Assembly (NCBI GenBank): GCA_963841995.1
Contig: CAWJEX010000012.1
Location: 62,001-126,000 of the forward strand
Direction: 5' to 3'
From: DATDPM01 sp963841995
Lineage (GTDB): Bacteria; Pseudomonadota; Alphaproteobacteria; DATDPM01
Length of the DNA: 64,000 nt
The translations under genes and the position numbers were made by a program. The notes below the pieces were generated by a model. It saw nothing but the letters and a program-made list of their open reading frames with translations, made no database searches and had not been told where the DNA came from. Position 1 is the stretch's first letter. Each line of letters opens with the position of its first letter. Positions 8,246 through 18,588 of this stretch are shown here, piece by piece.

Positions 8246-9466
8246 ATGAGGCGGGGGCTCGCGCGTCTAGGCGCGGCTGTGTGGAGCTTGTGCGCGGCCG
8301 CCCAGGTGACCGAGGCCAGGGCCACGCCATCGGTTCAAAACAATTCGAATTACGGCGGCGGAGTTCAGGCGAGCGATACGGTTGCCGCCACCGTCCTCGG
8401 CCCAGGCAACGGCCTGGACACCGCTTTCGACGATTGGAACGCGTGGAAAGCGGAAAGCGGCATCCCCGTGAATATGGGGGCTTATCATTGGTTTCACGTC
8501 AACAATGGCGGCCCCTACCCGACGGGCTATGGAATCCCCGGGATTCGCGGCACGTATTTTTATTATCTGCAGCTCGATCCCCAGACGAAAACCGGCGATG
8601 CCGCGATTCCCAATGTCGGCTTGCACGTGGATTTCCGGTTTCGGGACAGCTCGGAGCCGCTTCGCCCGTTCTACGACAATCCTTATTGGTTCCAAGAACT
8701 ATACGGATGGATAGATACCGGATTCGGCCGGATCAAGCTGGGCCAGATCTGGAAGCGATTCGGTCTCGATTGGGACAATTCCTGGTGGGGCAGCGTCCCC
8801 TATTTCGATGCCTTCAAGGCCAACCCCGATTACGGGATGAGCTGGGAGCGCCACGGCACGGTTTCCGGGAATCTTCAGCTCGACAGCTACGTTCAATATT
8901 TCGCGGCGCAGGACGGCGTGAACGGTTCGGTAGTGGGATCCGATCCCGAAAGCGTGCCCGGCGCCAAAGTCCGCAACGGCGGCGTGGTCCGCCTCGTCCC
9001 GACCTGGACCTTCGCCGATTTATCGACCTTGTCGGTGGGCACCTCGGTTCTCGCCCGGGAAATCCTCGGCATCACGCCGAGCGGGGGCGGGAATACCCAG
9101 GAGGCTTTCGGCTTCGATGTGAATTACACGAAGGATGCCGTCAACATTTTTAGCGAGGCGCTGCGCTCTTATGGAATCGTCAATCCGGTGCGTTATGTTT
9201 CGGGCGGACCGAGCAACCGCATCAACGATTTTCTCGCCGGCGCTTCCTATCGCTACGGCCCGATGCTGTTTCGGTTCAGCTGGTCCGCCGGTTTCGATGA
9301 GCATCCATCGGGCCACCAGTATTTATCGATCCCCGGCGTGACCTGGACGCTGACGAAAAATCTCAGCTTGTATACGGAATATGTGCGCTGGGATATTACG
9401 CGAAGCACCGGCCAGCATGTGACCGCCGAAGACGGCGGCCAGTTGGTGCTGTACTGGCACCTGTGA
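8246..9466 (+). CDS. Outer-membrane porin-like beta-barrel protein
   Basis: 406 aa from ATG 8246, chosen because it places a signal peptide (MRRGLARLGAAVWSLCAAAQ, cleavage near ARA) at the N-terminus; upstream in-frame residues are basic and unlikely. The mature protein is rich in alternating aromatic/polar strands (TYFYYLQLD, GLHVDFRFRD, LSLYTEYVRWDIT). It ends with a short strand with a C-terminal aromatic region (QLVLYWHL), as expected of barrels. It resembles the phosphate-selective O/P porin superfamily only loosely. Substrate is unknown. Confidence 0.75.
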   Translation: MRRGLARLGAAVWSLCAAAQVTEARATPSVQNNSNYGGGVQASDTVAATVLGPGNGLDTAFDDWNAWKAESGIPVNMGAYHWFHVNNGGPYPTGYGIPGIRGTYFYYLQLDPQTKTGDAAIPNVGLHVDFRFRDSSEPLRPFYDNPYWFQELYGWIDTGFGRIKLGQIWKRFGLDWDNSWWGSVPYFDAFKANPDYGMSWERHGTVSGNLQLDSYVQYFAAQDGVNGSVVGSDPESVPGAKVRNGGVVRLVPTWTFADLSTLSVGTSVLAREILGITPSGGGNTQEAFGFDVNYTKDAVNIFSEALRSYGIVNPVRYVSGGPSNRINDFLAGASYRYGPMLFRFSWSAGFDEHPSGHQYLSIPGVTWTLTKNLSLYTEYVRWDITRSTGQHVTAEDGGQLVLYWHL

Positions 9467-9566
9467 AATCTGCCGGCGATGGAAAATATTTACAGAGCCC
9501 CATCGTAGAAACCTTTAGAAGTCACTTTGGCCATCATAGATGGGGATCGTGGAGAAGAGAAGCATC

Positions 9567-10018
9567 ATGCCGCCGGAAACCGGTCTTACCGCCATCGCCC
9601 GTGTCATTCAGCTCGCCGTTGCGCCGGTGTTCTTGCTTACCGGCATCGGCGCTTTGCTTTCGGTTCTCACCAGCCGGCTGGCCAGGATTATCGATCGCGC
9701 CCGGGCCTTGGAAACCGCTTTGGAGGTCACGGCCGAGGCGAAGCAACGCGACGTCGAAAACGAGCTGCGAGCGCTCTCCCGGCGCGCCCGCCTCATCAAT
9801 CAAGCGATCAGTTTGGTGACGACCAGTGCTCTCTTGGTGTGCGCGGTTATCGCTGCGCTGTTTTTGGGGTGTTCTTTTCCCTCGACGTGTCGACGCCGGT
9901 GGGCCTGGTTTTCATTGCCTCGATGCTGTCGCTCATCGTCGGGCTGCTTGCGTTTTTGCGCGAGGTCCATGTGGCGATCCGAACCCTGCGTATTGGGCCG
10001 CCGCCAAAGAAAATATAG
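9567..10018 (+). CDS. DUF2721 family inner-membrane protein (interrupted by a -1 frameshift)
   Basis: The start at 9567 (MPPETGLTAIARVIQLAV) is preceded by a purine-rich ggagaagaga stretch. The first frame reads through SRLARIIDRARALE and RRARLINQAISLVTTSALL, the second through STPVGLVFIASMLSLIVGLL and FLREVHVAIRTLRIG. Joined, they give a roughly 150-aa DUF2721 protein with about three membrane helices. The break lies at 9861-9869 (TTTTTGGGG); adding one base, probably a G, restores the frame. Function is unknown. Confidence 0.78.
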
Positions 10019-10192
10019 GTGGATCGAGGCGAAAGCCGCTCTCGGCCGGCCGCGGCGCCAGGGCCATGGGCCCGATCTCCGGGCTTGGATTGATCGCGCT
10101 GTTACGCCAGCGGCGGGGGATGGCGCTGCCAACGGGTGAGGAGATCCCCGCCTGAGAATTCCCTCATCCGTTGTGCTGTGCCGCTGTTTGGC

Positions 10193-11473
10193 TTACGCCG
10201 CCCGGGGGCGCTGACGGTTTTGGCCGGTCCGGCCGCTCCGCCAATGGGGAACTTGCTGTTGCGGGCGCCCCGGCCTTCCACCATGTCCGCCTTTCGGTGC
10301 GTTCTGGCCGCGGAAGTCGGGCCGGGCGATGGAGGCGGCGTGGAAGGGATGGGTGTCGTGAACCGGAACCGGCTGGCGGATCACCTTTTCGATATCGCGT
10401 AAGAAGGATTTCTCCTCGGCATCGCAGAATGAGATCGCGGTGCCTTGGGCGCCGGCGCGCGCCGTGCGGCCGATGCGATGCACGTAGCTCTCCGGCTCAT
10501 TCGGCAATTCGAAATTGATGACGTGGGTAATCCCGTCGATGTCAATCCCGCGGGCGGCGATATCGGTCGCAACCAAGACCCGGACTCGCCCGGCACGGAA
10601 CGATTCCAGGGCCCGTTGCCGCGCATTCTGGGATTTGTTGCCGTGAATGGCATCGGCCCGAACGCCGCTTTTGCCGAGATGCTCGGCAAGCCGGTCGGCG
10701 CCGCGCTTGGTGCGGGTGAAGACGAGGGCGCGCTGAATCGATTTATCCTTCAGCACATCGAGGATCAGCGCCTTCTTATCCGCCTTCTCGACGAAGAAGA
10801 GTTGCTGGCGGATTCGTTCGACGGTCGTTGCCGGCGGCGTCACTTCGACGCGCCGCGGATGGCGAAGAACGCTCGCGGCCAATCCGGCGATGGCATCGGG
10901 CATGGTGGCGGAAAACAGGAGAAGTTCTGGCGCGTTGCCGGGATCGTGGCGGCGATCTTCCGCACGTCGCGGATGAAACCCATGTCCAGCATCCGATCGG
11001 CTTCGTCGAGGACGAAGGTTTCGACGCTGCTGAATTGGACGTGCCGCTGATTCATGAGATCGATCAGCCGTCCGGGCGTTGCGATCAAGACATCGACGCC
11101 GCGCGCCAAGGCCGTGACTTGCGGGTGTTGGCCGACTCCACCGAAGACCAGCGCATAGCTCATATGGAGATGGCGGCCGTAAGTGCGGAAGGAGTTCGCA
11201 TATCTGCACCGCCAATTCGCGGGTCGGAGTCAGGACCAAAACGCGGGCGGATTTCGGCGCCGCGCGATGCTTGTTCGCGGCGAGGCGCTGCAAAATCGGC
11301 AATGCGAAGGCTGCGGTCTTGCCGGTGCCGGTTTGGGCGATACCGAGCAAATCATGGCCCTCCAGCAAATGGGGAATGGCCTGCGCCTGGATCGGCGTCG
11401 GTGTTTCATATTTTTCGGCGTGCAAAGCGCGAAGAAGCGGTTCGATAAGTTTGAGTTCGGAAAAAGCGTTCAT
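10193..11473 (-). CDS. rhlE: DEAD-box ATP-dependent RNA helicase RhlE (two compensating frameshifts)
   Basis: The start at 11473 gives the classic MNAFSELKLIEPLLRAL N-terminus; an ATG six codons upstream is less typical. Motifs seen: Q motif TPTPIQAQAI, motif I AQTGTGKT, Ia PTRELA, Ib/GG region and TPGRL, DEAD in VLDEADRMLDMGF, SAT in LLFSATMP, and the helicase C domain ARGIDIDGITHVINF and HRIGRTARAG. The middle third (about 10924-11200) is in a different frame. One extra base near 11199-11203 and one missing near 10920-10926 explain it, so the tail returns to the original frame. Family members remodel ribosome and mRNA structures. Confidence 0.88.
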   Translation of the reverse strand: MNAFSELKLIEPLLRALHAEKYETPTPIQAQAIPHLLEGHDLLGIAQTGTGKTAAFALPILQRLAANKHRAAPKSARVLVLTPTRELAVQICELLPHLRPPSPYELCAGLRWSRPTPASHGLGARRRCLDRNARTADRSHESAARPIQQRRNLRPRRSRSDAGHGFHPRRAEDRRHDPGNAPELLLFSATMPDAIAGLAASVLRHPRRVEVTPPATTVERIRQQLFFVEKADKKALILDVLKDKSIQRALVFTRTKRGADRLAEHLGKSGVRADAIHGNKSQNARQRALESFRAGRVRVLVATDIAARGIDIDGITHVINFELPNEPESYVHRIGRTARAGAQGTAISFCDAEEKSFLRDIEKVIRQPVPVHDTHPFHAASIARPDFRGQNAPKGGHGGRPGRPQQQVPHWRSGRTGQNRQRPRAA

Positions 11474-11953
11474 TGAGTTTTTTTCTTTCATTGTGAATGG
11501 TTATTGGAAGTCACGGCGGCACGAAGCCGCGCGCAGCGAACGGCCCAAAGGCGGCGCGCAATGCGGGAAATCGTGAACGGAAATTGTCGTTAAAGCGTGG
11601 TAAGATAACGCCGTTCGTCCTGTCGGTTCGGGCCTGGCGACCCGTGCGCAACCGGGACGGTGCTTGTTAAATCAGTAGGATGGTCTCGGGATTCTAGCGC
11701 CGAGCTTCGAAAGCCCAGGGCGCATTTGCGCGATCACAAGATCAAGTCTTGATGGCGTATATGCACAGCTTTTGTGGGAATTACAACCACTAAATGCACC
11801 GCTACTCGAATTTTTCCCTGATTTACCAAGATTTAAGACACTTCAATCGCTCGAAAAGCCTCTGTTTCCAGTTTAGAATAGCGGCCGCAAGAATAGCCGC
11901 TGCGCAGATATTTCTTGTATTACTCTCCCGCAATCCCAATATTGACCATAGAT
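11474..11953. other. 480-bp stretch without a recognised gene
   Basis: The region between rhlE and the small zinc-ribbon gene holds the rhlE promoter side (the A-rich leader just upstream of its start). Otherwise I see no ORF with a plausible start and family match, no tRNA and no obvious palindrome. Confidence 0.5.
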
Positions 11954-12157
11954 ATGTCAGAAGCCCTCATGAAGAACCGTTATCAAAAAAAGCCGGAAGC
12001 CGAGGCGGTGACCGAAGAGGTCCGCAAGGAGCGGCCCTGTCTTATGTGCCACAGCGATTTCATGAGCGGCTGGTCGGGCGAACGGATTTGTCCTCGCTGC
12101 CGGTCGAAGGCGGCGTGGCGCGAGGGTCACGGCTTATCTGGCAGCGGGACATCCTAA
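11954..12157 (+). CDS. Small zinc-ribbon protein, 67 aa
   Basis: The protein begins MSEALMKNRYQKK and contains two CxxC knuckles, CLMCHSDFMSGWSGERIC and CPRCRS, spaced as in treble-clef/zinc-ribbon domains. The rest is charged and short. A second in-frame ATG at 11969 is possible. The Zn site suggests nucleic-acid or protein binding. I do not know a named family beyond small conserved alphaproteobacterial zinc-ribbon proteins. Confidence 0.6.
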   Translation: MSEALMKNRYQKKPEAEAVTEEVRKERPCLMCHSDFMSGWSGERICPRCRSKAAWREGHGLSGSGTS

Positions 12158-12457
12158 ACCGCGCGGGCACGAAGGCGCGTGCTGACCTGTTCCGGGCCGA
12201 ATACTTCTAACTACCGACATCTAAAATCTGCAAACCTCCGCTTGCTAACGGTAAGCGCTGTGGTTCGAGTGTTCAGCGTTTGTCGGAATACCTCCTCATG
12301 ATATTTGTTGGACGGATTACGACAAATGCGCCGCCAAGAACCTTCCGTATGTCAAGTCGGCATCCGGCTATGGCTGTGCGCCTGTGAGCCTGCGGGTTCG
12401 TTGAAAGACTGATTAAACCATTCCGCTGCGTCCCGGCTCCCAACCCGGGGGCGCCAT
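12158..12457. other. 300-bp stretch without a recognised gene
   Basis: The region between the zinc-ribbon gene and the convergent cupin gene shows no plausible coding sequence, structural RNA or clear terminator. Confidence 0.5.
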
Positions 12458-12850
12458 CTAGAATTTATCGAACAGAAACGCCGGGGCGACGGTGCAACCG
12501 GCAAGTATCCAGGCGCCGAAGCTTTCCGCGGCTTGCCAGCATCCGGGCGGGAGGACGAGCAGGGGCCGCCCGCCCGCCGCGAAGTCGATGCCGAGGCGAT
12601 GGGTCTCGATCTTTTCGCCGTCGCGAGAAATCGGCAAATCGAGCGGCGCTCCGGCGTGAAAATGCCAGACCTCCGCTGCGTCCACCACGCGATGCCAATG
12701 GGATCTCTCATGGGCCCGCAACATGTAATAGATCGAGGTAATGACGCCGCGGCCGCCATTCTCGGCGAGGTCACGACAGATTTCTCGATAGTCGCCACCC
12801 TCGGGGTGTGGCTTCAGGTCAAGGTGGCGGATGACGTCGTCGGCATTCAT
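12458..12850 (-). CDS. DUF985 cupin-fold protein
   Basis: 130 aa with the DUF985 pattern: LDLKPHPEGGDYREICRD near the N-terminus, ITSIYYMLRAHERSHWHRV, AAEVWHFHAGAPLDL and PGCWQAAESFGAWILAGCTV, then a C-terminal PAFLFDKF. The family adopts a cupin jelly roll; the two His-containing stretches (SHWHRV, WHFHAG) would be the metal-binding face. Its enzymatic role is not established. It stands alone on the minus strand. Confidence 0.88.
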   Translation of the reverse strand: MNADDVIRHLDLKPHPEGGDYREICRDLAENGGRGVITSIYYMLRAHERSHWHRVVDAAEVWHFHAGAPLDLPISRDGEKIETHRLGIDFAAGGRPLLVLPPGCWQAAESFGAWILAGCTVAPAFLFDKF

Positions 12851-13063
12851 CGCGATCTCCCTAAATGGCAGGAGAATACTGCCGCAGGTCTTGCCGCCAT
12901 GCCTAGGGCAAGGGGAATAGTCGGCGATGGGCCTTCTTCACCGGATGTGGCGACGTAACATCTTGCAATGAGGTCCCAATTCAGTTTAGGGAATCGGGCC
13001 TCTGACGGAATCGGCGCGAATGGCATCGGACCGCAGGCGAACGTCGGGAATGAACGGCGGATC

Positions 13064-13468
13064 ATGAAGCGGCCGATTCTTTTGATGTCGATCTTGACCT
13101 TCTCCTCTCTGGTTGGCGGGGCAAAAAGCGCTGCTTATGCGACGAAGGATGAGATCGTGGGCGCCTATAACGGCAATACGCTTTACGAGGAGACGAGCCG
13201 GTACGAATTCGCCGGTTACTATAACGGGGACGGCGCGGTGCGCGGCCGTGGCTGGAATTGGATGGGCGAAGAAACCTCGGGCGGCGAATGGCGGGTGAAC
13301 GACGACGGCAAATTCTGCGTGCGCTGGGATCGCAAGAATTGGGGAGACGGCAAAGAGAATTGTTACAACGTCGAACTCAGCGGCGGTAGAACCGACATCA
13401 TCCACATTTCCGGCGGTGGCGAAGACCGCAGCTTCGTCATCAAAAAGGGCAATCCCTATCAATTGTAA
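13064..13468 (+). CDS. DUF995-like secreted protein
   Basis: 134 aa from the ATG at 13064, chosen because it starts a signal peptide (MKRPILLMSILTFSSLVGG, cleavage near AAYA). The mature domain has EIVGAYNGNTLYEE, an aromatic glycine-rich core and FCVRWDRKNWGDGKENCY with a likely disulfide, matching the DUF995 pattern (periplasmic, about 120-140 aa). Function is unknown. Its start lies about 200 bp from the divergent DUF985 gene. Confidence 0.75.
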   Translation: MKRPILLMSILTFSSLVGGAKSAAYATKDEIVGAYNGNTLYEETSRYEFAGYYNGDGAVRGRGWNWMGEETSGGEWRVNDDGKFCVRWDRKNWGDGKENCYNVELSGGRTDIIHISGGGEDRSFVIKKGNPYQL

Positions 13469-14019
13469 ATACCGGGGTCTGCCGGGGCCTGGGATCTCTT
13501 GAAAACTGTGATGCCGTGACCTGGGTTCGGCGGCCGTAGGATAGTCCGTCCACGATCGGCGGCACGAATAATTCATTTTGTTCGGCGGCGATGATGCAAC
13601 ATGAGGTAGCGCTGCGACGCGAAGGAATCGGACGAGACAGTCCCTTCTGTTCACTGACTCTTTTTATCAGAGACTGTCGTTCCTTGCCAAGGATCGCCGT
13701 CATTCGGGAGCGTCCCCGGCATCAAGATCGCTCTCCCAAGTCCGCGAGAAAAGATGCAATCGTGCCCGATCGCGAAAATGTGAGCTTGCCGCAATTCTCC
13801 GGCATCACGGATTGCCAAGCGGTCGTCAACTCGGTTATTCAATTTCCGCCCCCTTGAGAAACTCCCGAGCCGCCGCGTTCTCTGATTGATTGGTGTGGCT
13901 AGGCCGCTTGCTTAGTCACGCTTCTGCGGGACGTGCTTTATCGCGGCGTACCGGTGTTATTGTCCCGATTTTTGGTGATGGCCTTTACCGCCTTACGAGG
14001 ACCTGCAGAAGGATTGGAG
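13469..14019. other. 550-bp stretch without a recognised gene
   Basis: Short open frames exist on both strands, but none has a convincing ribosome-binding site, composition or family resemblance. No repeat or RNA gene was recognised. The last part must carry the promoter of the MFS gene. Confidence 0.45.
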
Positions 14020-15183
14020 ATGGCGGCTGCGGCAGCCGTCCGGCGGCGTTGTATCGTCGCCCTCATCGCCAGCCTCGCCGCTGCCAACTTGGCATTGGCC
14101 ATGATCGGCCCGCTTGTTTCGGTCGTCCTTGATCGGGGTGGTTTCAGCGCGACAACAATCGGGCTCAATGCGGCCATGCCAGCGGTGGCTCTTGTGGCGC
14201 TCGTTTTCAGCCTGCCCGCAATCCTGCGCAAAGTCGGTGCGGGATTTGCGATGTATGCCGGGCTGGCAATCTGGGCCGCCGCAGTTTTGTTGATGCCGGT
14301 GCAATCCGGGCCGGTTGCATGGCTGATCCTGCGATTTTTCCTCAGCATCGGATTTTGTTTTCATTGGGTATTGGGCGAGGCGTGGGTGAATGCCGCGGCG
14401 ACCGAACGCAATCGCGGCCGCGTTATCGGCGCTTACGTGATGTTTGCCACCCTGGGTGCGGCGGCCGGCCCCGCCGTTTTGTCGCTGACGGGATTTACGG
14501 GGACGCTGCCTTTTTTCGCGATCGCGGCGGTCGTTGCGGGGGCGGCGGTTCCGCTGCTGGCGATGCCCAAGATTTCGAGTCCGACGATGCCGCGGGGCTC
14601 AAAAAGTCTCGCCGATATGGCGCGGAAGGCGCCGGTGGCCATGGCGATGGGCCTCGTCGCGGGATTTTGCGATATCACCTTGTTTTCGTTGTTTCCGGTC
14701 TACGGCCTGAAGATTGGGCTTTCCGTCGATGCGACGATGGCGCTTCTCGTCGCGTTCCTGATCGGAACGGCAGTCACGCAATTACCCCTGGGTTGGCTTG
14801 CCGAACGGGCAAATCGCCGGCTGCTATTGGCCGCCTGCGCGTTTAACGTTATCGCCGCCGCTGCGATCTTGCCGTATTTGACGAGCTCCATGGCGGCGCT
14901 GTTGTTCGTCATGTTTTTGTGGGGCGGCGCGCAAATTGGATTTTACACTCTGGGCCTGGTCGAATTGGGGTCGAAATTCGAACGCAATGAACTGGTCGGC
15001 GCCAACAGCATTTTTTCCCTGATGTACGGTACGGGCGCTTTTGCCGGACCGTTGATCGCCGGCGCCGTCATGGACGGTTGGGGCGCCAACGGATTTTCAG
15101 CAACGGTGGCGGCCGTGTCCGGTGCGCTGTTGCTGAGCCTTGCGATTGGATGTGCGCAATCGTGGTTTGGGGGCGGGCGTTGA
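14020..15183 (+). CDS. MFS transporter (YcaD-like)
   Basis: 387 aa with about 12 hydrophobic segments. The start at 14020 (MAAAAAVRRRC) has an aaggattggag ribosome-binding stretch immediately upstream; an in-frame ATG at 13933 lacks one. The segment LGEAWVNAAATERNRGRVIG between TM4 and TM5 is characteristic of the YcaD/UMF-like branch, with PLGWLAERANRRLLL at the mid-loop. Probably a proton-coupled exporter of small molecules. The gene upstream of uppP gives no substrate clue. Confidence 0.85.
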   Translation: MAAAAAVRRRCIVALIASLAAANLALAMIGPLVSVVLDRGGFSATTIGLNAAMPAVALVALVFSLPAILRKVGAGFAMYAGLAIWAAAVLLMPVQSGPVAWLILRFFLSIGFCFHWVLGEAWVNAAATERNRGRVIGAYVMFATLGAAAGPAVLSLTGFTGTLPFFAIAAVVAGAAVPLLAMPKISSPTMPRGSKSLADMARKAPVAMAMGLVAGFCDITLFSLFPVYGLKIGLSVDATMALLVAFLIGTAVTQLPLGWLAERANRRLLLAACAFNVIAAAAILPYLTSSMAALLFVMFLWGGAQIGFYTLGLVELGSKFERNELVGANSIFSLMYGTGAFAGPLIAGAVMDGWGANGFSATVAAVSGALLLSLAIGCAQSWFGGGR

Positions 15184-15240
15184 CTCAACTCATCGTGCTC
15201 TAATATGAAAAATTAGGGCAGAATTGAATGAAGAGGGATC

Positions 15241-16065
15241 ATGACTGAAATCCAAGTTTTCGTGTTCGCCATCGTGCAGGCCGTTACGGAGTTGTTTCCG
15301 GTCAGCAGCGTCGCACATGGCGTGCTGACGCCTTACCTGTTCGGATGGAATCTCGATCCAGAGTTTCTGAAACTGCATTTCCTGCCGTTCATCGTGATGC
15401 TTCATTTGGGAACGGCGTCGGCGCTCCTCGCTTTTTTCTGGCGCGACTGGCTGAATATCCTTGTCGGCTTGTTCGACAAACAGAACAAAGTCGCGCGGCG
15501 GACATTTGTCCTCATCGTGGTGGCGACGATCCCGGCCGCGGTGATCGGGTTCTTGGCGGAAAAGGCGCTGCGCGGAATTTTCTCGAGCGTTACGGTGGCC
15601 GCGGCATTCTTGATCGCGAACGGTTTTATTTTGTTCGTGGGCGAGCGTCTCCGCGGGAGCGGAACCCGCGAAATTGAGGATCTCAGTCTCGGTGAGGCGG
15701 TGGCCATCGGGCTTTCCCAGTCGATCGCGCTCGTTCCCGGGTTTTCGCGCTCTGGCGCCAGCATGGTTGCCGGATTCTGGGTGGGACTTCGTCATGAGGC
15801 CGCGGCGCATTTTTCAATGCTGCTGGCAACTCCGATCATTGCCGGTGCGGGCGTCTTGGAGATCCCGAAGCTCGTCCATGAAGCCGACGCGCAGGTCCTT
15901 CACTCGGCCTTGATCGGGGGCGCCGCGGCGGCCGTTTTCGCTTTTGCCACGGTGTGGATGCTGATGCGTTGGTTCAGGACCCATGAAGTGAACGCGTTGC
16001 GGCCGTTTGCGGTCTATTGTTGGGTTTTGGGCGGGGCGGTGCTGTGGCGGATCATGATGGGGTGA
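15241..16065 (+). CDS. Undecaprenyl-diphosphatase-like protein (BacA/UppP family), divergent
   Basis: 274 aa, eight or so membrane helices. Both family active-site stretches are present but altered. QAVTELFPVSSVAHGVL replaces the usual EFLPISSTGHL, and VPGFSRSGAS replaces PGXSRSGAT. UppP recycles the C55-PP lipid carrier at the periplasmic face of the inner membrane. The conserved Glu, Ser and His of motif 1 and Arg of motif 2 are retained, so phosphatase activity is plausible. The substrate may be a different isoprenoid or lipid diphosphate. Confidence 0.85.
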   Translation: MTEIQVFVFAIVQAVTELFPVSSVAHGVLTPYLFGWNLDPEFLKLHFLPFIVMLHLGTASALLAFFWRDWLNILVGLFDKQNKVARRTFVLIVVATIPAAVIGFLAEKALRGIFSSVTVAAAFLIANGFILFVGERLRGSGTREIEDLSLGEAVAIGLSQSIALVPGFSRSGASMVAGFWVGLRHEAAAHFSMLLATPIIAGAGVLEIPKLVHEADAQVLHSALIGGAAAAVFAFATVWMLMRWFRTHEVNALRPFAVYCWVLGGAVLWRIMMG

Positions 16066-16099
16066 GGGATTAATCCCCATCGCACGGCAAATTCCGGCC

Positions 16100-17321
<1,222 letters not shown>

Positions 17322-17596
17322 CGCGGCACTCCAGTTTCGCTCGGCATTTTCTTCGGCATGCTTGTTGCGGCATTCGGCCTCGGCCTTCTGGGCCAGCCAC
17401 AGCCGGATCAGCGAATGAGCATGACGGTCGTAACCCCGAGAGATTGAAAAAATAGTGAATGAGCAGATATTTGACCGCGCAAGCGCAATAACGTAATTTT
17501 TCTGTCACCATTTCTTCGCCGAACTGTCACATTTCCGGCTAGGCTACAATTGATGGCCAGAATTTGCGGCTTAAGGATGCCGGGGGGCCGATAAAA

Positions 17597-18571
17597 ATGC
17601 CGACCGGCGAATGCAATCGAATGCAGATGACGCGGATCGCAATTTATTGGGAACGCGGCCGGCGGCTCGCCGCCACGATCTTTCTCGCCGTCTTCGTCCA
17701 GGTTACCGCCCCAGCGCCGGCGCTCGCGGACGCCATTCTCAGCGATACGGACAACGGACCGCATCCTGTTTTGGACTTCCCGCCGGTCCTGGATATCGCG
17801 GGCGCACAACTTCAGCGCACCGCATCTCATGATTCTGAGGGAAGGCCCAGTGAGACGTTGACCGTCCGGCGCGGCCAGCACGTGCTGCTTAGGCTCCGCG
17901 CCTATCAATTCGAATTGCACTATCAGGCCAAGGCTTCAGGTGCGGGGCCGGATGCCATCGTCACAGGCTGGACGGGCGGCGCCCATTGTTGTTTCACCAT
18001 CCACGCAGTTTGGCTTTCTCATGACTTTCGCCAACAAATCATTCCGGTGATGGACAACGATGAAACGGGATTCTTGCCGGACGGAAGGGGACCGGACGCG
18101 CCGCCCAAGTTACGCTTCGGCGATTTCACCTTTGCCTATTGGCGGGCATCCTTTGCCGATAGCCCGGCGCCGACGGTGATTTTTCGATTTGATTCGCCCA
18201 CCGGGCGTTACGCCCCGGATATCGCGGCGATGCGCAAGCCGGCTCCGGATGACACGGCTGTCGCAGCGATGGCCAAAGAAGTCCGCGGCGCCGAACGGGA
18301 TCTGCCAAAGGGCGATAGCCCTGCGGCACCTCTGCTGTGGAAGGATATGCTGGATCTCATCTATTCCGGCAACGCCCCAGCGGCGCATCGTCTGTTCGAA
18401 ATGGCGTGGCCGGAAGACCGCGACGGCAAGGACGAGTTCCTGGCCTGCTTTACCGAGAAGCCGTCCAAGGGGATTTGGCGGCGGTCCGAAAAACTCGGCC
18501 GGTTGCTCGAAGCCGAGAGCGTGTTTCGCGTGTCGGCGGCGACGCCGAAGGATCGCGGAGACGACGAATAA
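17597..18571 (+). CDS. Hypothetical exported protein, 324 aa
   Basis: Start ATG 17597 follows a G-rich ggggggcc stretch; the next Met (17621) is an alternative. The N-terminal segment RLAATIFLAVFVQVTAPAPALA is a signal peptide with cleavage after ALA. The mature protein has a beta-rich first half containing VTGWTGGAHCCFTIHAVW, with a vicinal Cys pair, and a helical second half (PLLWKDMLDLIYSGNAP). I do not recognise a characterised family; it is likely periplasmic. Confidence 0.75.
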   Translation: MPTGECNRMQMTRIAIYWERGRRLAATIFLAVFVQVTAPAPALADAILSDTDNGPHPVLDFPPVLDIAGAQLQRTASHDSEGRPSETLTVRRGQHVLLRLRAYQFELHYQAKASGAGPDAIVTGWTGGAHCCFTIHAVWLSHDFRQQIIPVMDNDETGFLPDGRGPDAPPKLRFGDFTFAYWRASFADSPAPTVIFRFDSPTGRYAPDIAAMRKPAPDDTAVAAMAKEVRGAERDLPKGDSPAAPLLWKDMLDLIYSGNAPAAHRLFEMAWPEDRDGKDEFLACFTEKPSKGIWRRSEKLGRLLEAESVFRVSAATPKDRGDDE

Positions 18572-18588
18572 AGGCGGCCGGTTGCGGC

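Noticed and set aside
13591..13857. Possible 88-codon gene in the gap before the MFS transporter
   Set aside because: No ribosome-binding site, no recognisable family, arginine-rich low-information composition.
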